Assembly: GCF_900101105.1 (NCBI RefSeq)
Contig: NZ_FNGA01000004.1
Coordinates: 186,001 to 250,000 of the forward strand
Reading direction: 5' to 3'
DNA length: 64,000 nt
Source: Maridesulfovibrio ferrireducens
GTDB taxonomy: Bacteria > Desulfobacterota > Desulfovibrionia > Desulfovibrionales > Desulfovibrionaceae
The position numbers and the translations under genes are program-made. Below, piece by piece: positions 61,976 to 64,000 of the stretch. Position 1 is the first letter of the stretch. Every line of letters begins with the position of its first letter. Below the pieces are notes generated by a model that ran no database searches, had not been told where the DNA came from, and saw only the letters and a list, made by a program, of their open reading frames with translations.

Positions 61976-63391
61976 CTACTCGCTTATTTCTTTATCAGTT
62001 TCCGAAGTTTGGTTTTCTTCGGATTTACTTTCTTCAGTTTCAGTTTCTACAACTGAGACATCTTCGGTTTCTTCTTCGGGAACATTTGCTTTTCCCTCAG
62101 CTTCTTCCAGAGATGCTTGTTTGATTCTCAAAGATTCTTCCATGTAAGATTCTTCATCTTCACCCATGCCAAGCAGCTTAATTGCTGATTTGATATCGGC
62201 TACTTTTGAAGGAGTCATATTCTCAATTGTCATGAGAATTTCTTCAGAAGCTCTGGCAATCTGATTGACGGTCTCGAAACCGGCTGAAATAAAGTTATCA
62301 AGATTTATTTCAGCAACGCTTGCAAGCTGGTCCATTCCTTTGCTTGCTGCGTTCATTTCGCCGTAGCGGCTCTCGGTGAATATATCAATTTTCCAACCGA
62401 GCAGTCTTGATGCCAACTTAACGTTTTGTCCTTTACGGCCAATTGCAACAGTAAGCTGGTCGTCAGGAACAACCACTTCAAGAATTTTTTCATCATCATC
62501 AACGGCAATTCTGGAAATAATAGCAGGTGAAAGTGCATTCTGGGCATAGACAGCAATGTCCTGACTCCAGACTACGATATCAATTCTTTCACCACGGAGT
62601 TCCTGAACTATGTTCTGGATGCGGGAACCGCGAATACCTACGCAAGCTCCTACAGGATCAACATCTCTGTCCAGTGAGTTAACAGCAACTTTGGCCCGGA
62701 GACCTGGATCACGGGCTACACCCATAATTTTTACTGTATCATCGTCAACTTCAGGAACTTCTCTCTTGAAAAGTGCGGTCATGTAATCAGGGTGAGAACG
62801 GGACACAGTTATCTGAGGTCCGCGTGCTTCTTTCTGTACATCAATGAGGAAAGCCTGAACTCTGTCTCCGCGTTTGTATCTTTCGCGGGGAATCTGCTCG
62901 TTTTTAGGCAGAACGGCTTCAGTGCGTCCCAAGTTGATAATCCAACCGGAACGGTCTCTGCGCTGAATAATACCGCTGACGATTTCGTTTTTGCGGGATT
63001 TATATTCATCGTAGATAATTTCCTGTTCAGCATCACGCATGCGCTGAATAATTACCTGCTTTGCGGATTGAGCTGCGATTCTTCCAAGATCTTCGATTTT
63101 GAGCTTAAAGCCCATTTCGTCGTCGACCTGAACATTCGGATCATGTTCTTTAGCTTCTGAAAGGACGATTTCGCTTATCTCGTCAGTTACTTCTTCAGCA
63201 ACTACTTTAAACTGGTAAACTTCAATTTCACCGATATCTTCATTATAGTTGACTTCGATATCCATGGCGTCGCCATATTTGCGAGCCACAGAAGAACGAA
63301 CTGCTTCTTCAAGTGTATCTACCAGAAGATCTCTATCGATCCCACGGTCTTTGCTGATTTGATCGATCGCTTTTTTCAGTTCAGATCCCAT
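61976..63391 (-). CDS. nusA: Transcription termination/antitermination factor NusA
   Basis: NusA binds RNA polymerase and modulates pausing, termination and antitermination. The order is an N-terminal domain, S1 (GIIQRRDRSGWIINLGRTEA), KH1 and KH2 (VGACVGIRGSRIQNIV; IGRKGQNVKLASRLLG), then a C-terminal helix-hairpin-helix region and an acidic Glu/Ser/Thr tail of about 50 residues. ATG 63391 (GGAGG 6 bases upstream) is preferred. It lies 75 bp after rimP. Confidence 0.96.
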   Translation of the reverse strand: MGSELKKAIDQISKDRGIDRDLLVDTLEEAVRSSVARKYGDAMDIEVNYNEDIGEIEVYQFKVVAEEVTDEISEIVLSEAKEHDPNVQVDDEMGFKLKIEDLGRIAAQSAKQVIIQRMRDAEQEIIYDEYKSRKNEIVSGIIQRRDRSGWIINLGRTEAVLPKNEQIPRERYKRGDRVQAFLIDVQKEARGPQITVSRSHPDYMTALFKREVPEVDDDTVKIMGVARDPGLRAKVAVNSLDRDVDPVGACVGIRGSRIQNIVQELRGERIDIVVWSQDIAVYAQNALSPAIISRIAVDDDEKILEVVVPDDQLTVAIGRKGQNVKLASRLLGWKIDIFTESRYGEMNAASKGMDQLASVAEINLDNFISAGFETVNQIARASEEILMTIENMTPSKVADIKSAIKLLGMGEDEESYMEESLRIKQASLEEAEGKANVPEEETEDVSVVETETEESKSEENQTSETDKEISE

Positions 63392-63466
63392 GTCGCTCCT
63401 CCGCTTCGGTACATTGTTCAAGGCATATAACGCGTACCGGCAAGCCAAATAATTGCCTGATTTGTA

Positions 63467-63934
63467 TTATTTAAACTCGTGAATGAGTTTTGCTTTTCTA
63501 ATTCTGTCCCATTCCAGTTTGACAGGCTCTTCCTGATCTGCAAGCTGGAGCACTAAACCTTCATCGTCGGTTTCGATTAAAATTCCGCGAAAGTTTTTAC
63601 GCTCTTCAAATGACATGATGAGTGCAACTTCCAATTTTTTACCGATGTTGGCTGCAACCTGTTCAGGTTTGAAAAATTTGCGTTCTAATCCCGGAGAGGA
63701 AACCTCTAAAACGTATGCGTTGTCGATAACTTCTTCAACTTCAAGCATAAGTCCTATTTCTCTGCTCACCTTGGCGCACTGATCAATGCTGACACCCGAC
63801 TCGTTTTCAATATAAATGATTACGGTCGGACGGTTTGCGGAGGTCACTTCAACACCCCAAAGTGAAAGTCCCATGGCACCGAGTGCAGGTTCCACGAAAT
63901 CACTTATTTTCTTGGCTAATGAGCCTTGCTCCAC
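63467..63934 (-). CDS. rimP: Ribosome maturation factor RimP
   Basis: RimP assists 30S maturation. Family features are EPALGAMGLSLWGVEV, ESGVSIDQCAKVSREI, and VLEVSSPGLERKFFKPEQ. GTG 63934 is chosen, giving 155 residues, because GGGG lies 6 bases upstream and the family N-terminus matches; the frame is open to the window edge, but the extension is not conserved and crosses a terminator. It is the first gene of the cluster. Confidence 0.93.
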   Translation of the reverse strand: MEQGSLAKKISDFVEPALGAMGLSLWGVEVTSANRPTVIIYIENESGVSIDQCAKVSREIGLMLEVEEVIDNAYVLEVSSPGLERKFFKPEQVAANIGKKLEVALIMSFEERKNFRGILIETDDEGLVLQLADQEEPVKLEWDRIRKAKLIHEFK

Positions 63935-63972
63935 GATAATCCCCGTTTTTATTGTCGCTTGGCGACCAAAAT

Positions 63973-64000
63973 AAAAAAAGTGGACCCGAAAAAGGCCCAC
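63973..64000 (-). terminator. Intrinsic terminator upstream of rimP
   Basis: GTGGGCC/GGTCCAC (one G-U pair) with a 7-base loop is followed leftward by seven T. It marks the end of a gene beyond the right edge, so the rimP-nusA-infB operon has its own promoter in the 38 bp between this site and the rimP start. Confidence 0.85.

Overview
The window reads as one contiguous chromosomal segment of a Gram-negative, sulfate-reducing deltaproteobacterium of the Desulfovibrio/Maridesulfovibrio type. The basis is a stand-alone dsrC with both C-terminal redox cysteines, a single-domain CbiK cobaltochelatase, lipopolysaccharide genes (kdsB, waaA, lpxB, gmhB, a GT9 glycosyltransferase), a corrinoid-protein activator, and many small proteins of a kind I associate with that family. 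Base composition is moderate and AT-rich between genes. The genus is inference. There are no rRNA or tRNA genes, no insertion sequences, no prophage and no CRISPR array.

Layout. 1-9 kb: pirin (cut by the left edge), acetyl-CoA synthetase, a GT9 glycosyltransferase, a two-gene unit of unknown proteins behind a sigma-54-like promoter, a membrane PilZ protein, a YprB-like nuclease and an orphan methyltransferase. 9-17 kb: a divergent DEAD-box protein, mtaB, then yicC-remA-gmk-pyrF-TPR-recJ. 17-25 kb (minus strand): lipB-lipA, an Rsm22-type rRNA methyltransferase, a RACE-type activator, cbiK, and a chemotaxis-like unit with a split CheA (receiver, HPt-STAS, kinase). 25-33 kb: trmH, a GT2 enzyme, tsaC, a 790-bp non-coding stretch, a Nudix hydrolase, and glgA-small Cys protein-glgB. 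33-41 kb: pdxA between inverted repeats, then the minus-strand run HD-ddl-waaA-kdsB-carA-TPR-gmhB. 41-51 kb: dsrC, a two-subunit aconitase X, corA, a DUF389 protein, a large MscS channel, lpxB, a prepilin peptidase and small unknown genes. 51-64 kb: a PaaK-like ligase, a small lipoprotein, and the classic translation and RNA-processing cluster rimP-nusA-ylxR-infB-DUF503-rbfA-nrnA-truB-rpsO-pnp.

The most striking signal lies in the non-coding stretch between tsaC and the Nudix gene. Two tandem units 339 bp apart each have a near-perfect sigma-54 -24/-12 promoter (GG-N10-GC), an identical 56-base block, and a strong intrinsic terminator exactly where a roughly 70-nt RNA would end. The two terminator stems differ only by two compensatory base-pair changes, while the flanks have diverged. 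This looks like a pair of homologous sigma-54-dependent small regulatory RNAs, similar in architecture but not in sequence to Vibrio Qrr RNAs. I know of no description of it.

How the genes work together: several blocks are coherent (lipoylation; KDO and lipid A supply; glycogen synthesis; ribosome maturation and RNA decay). Others are orphans whose partners lie elsewhere: the RACE activator, DsrC, the aconitase X pair and the sigma-54 sRNAs.
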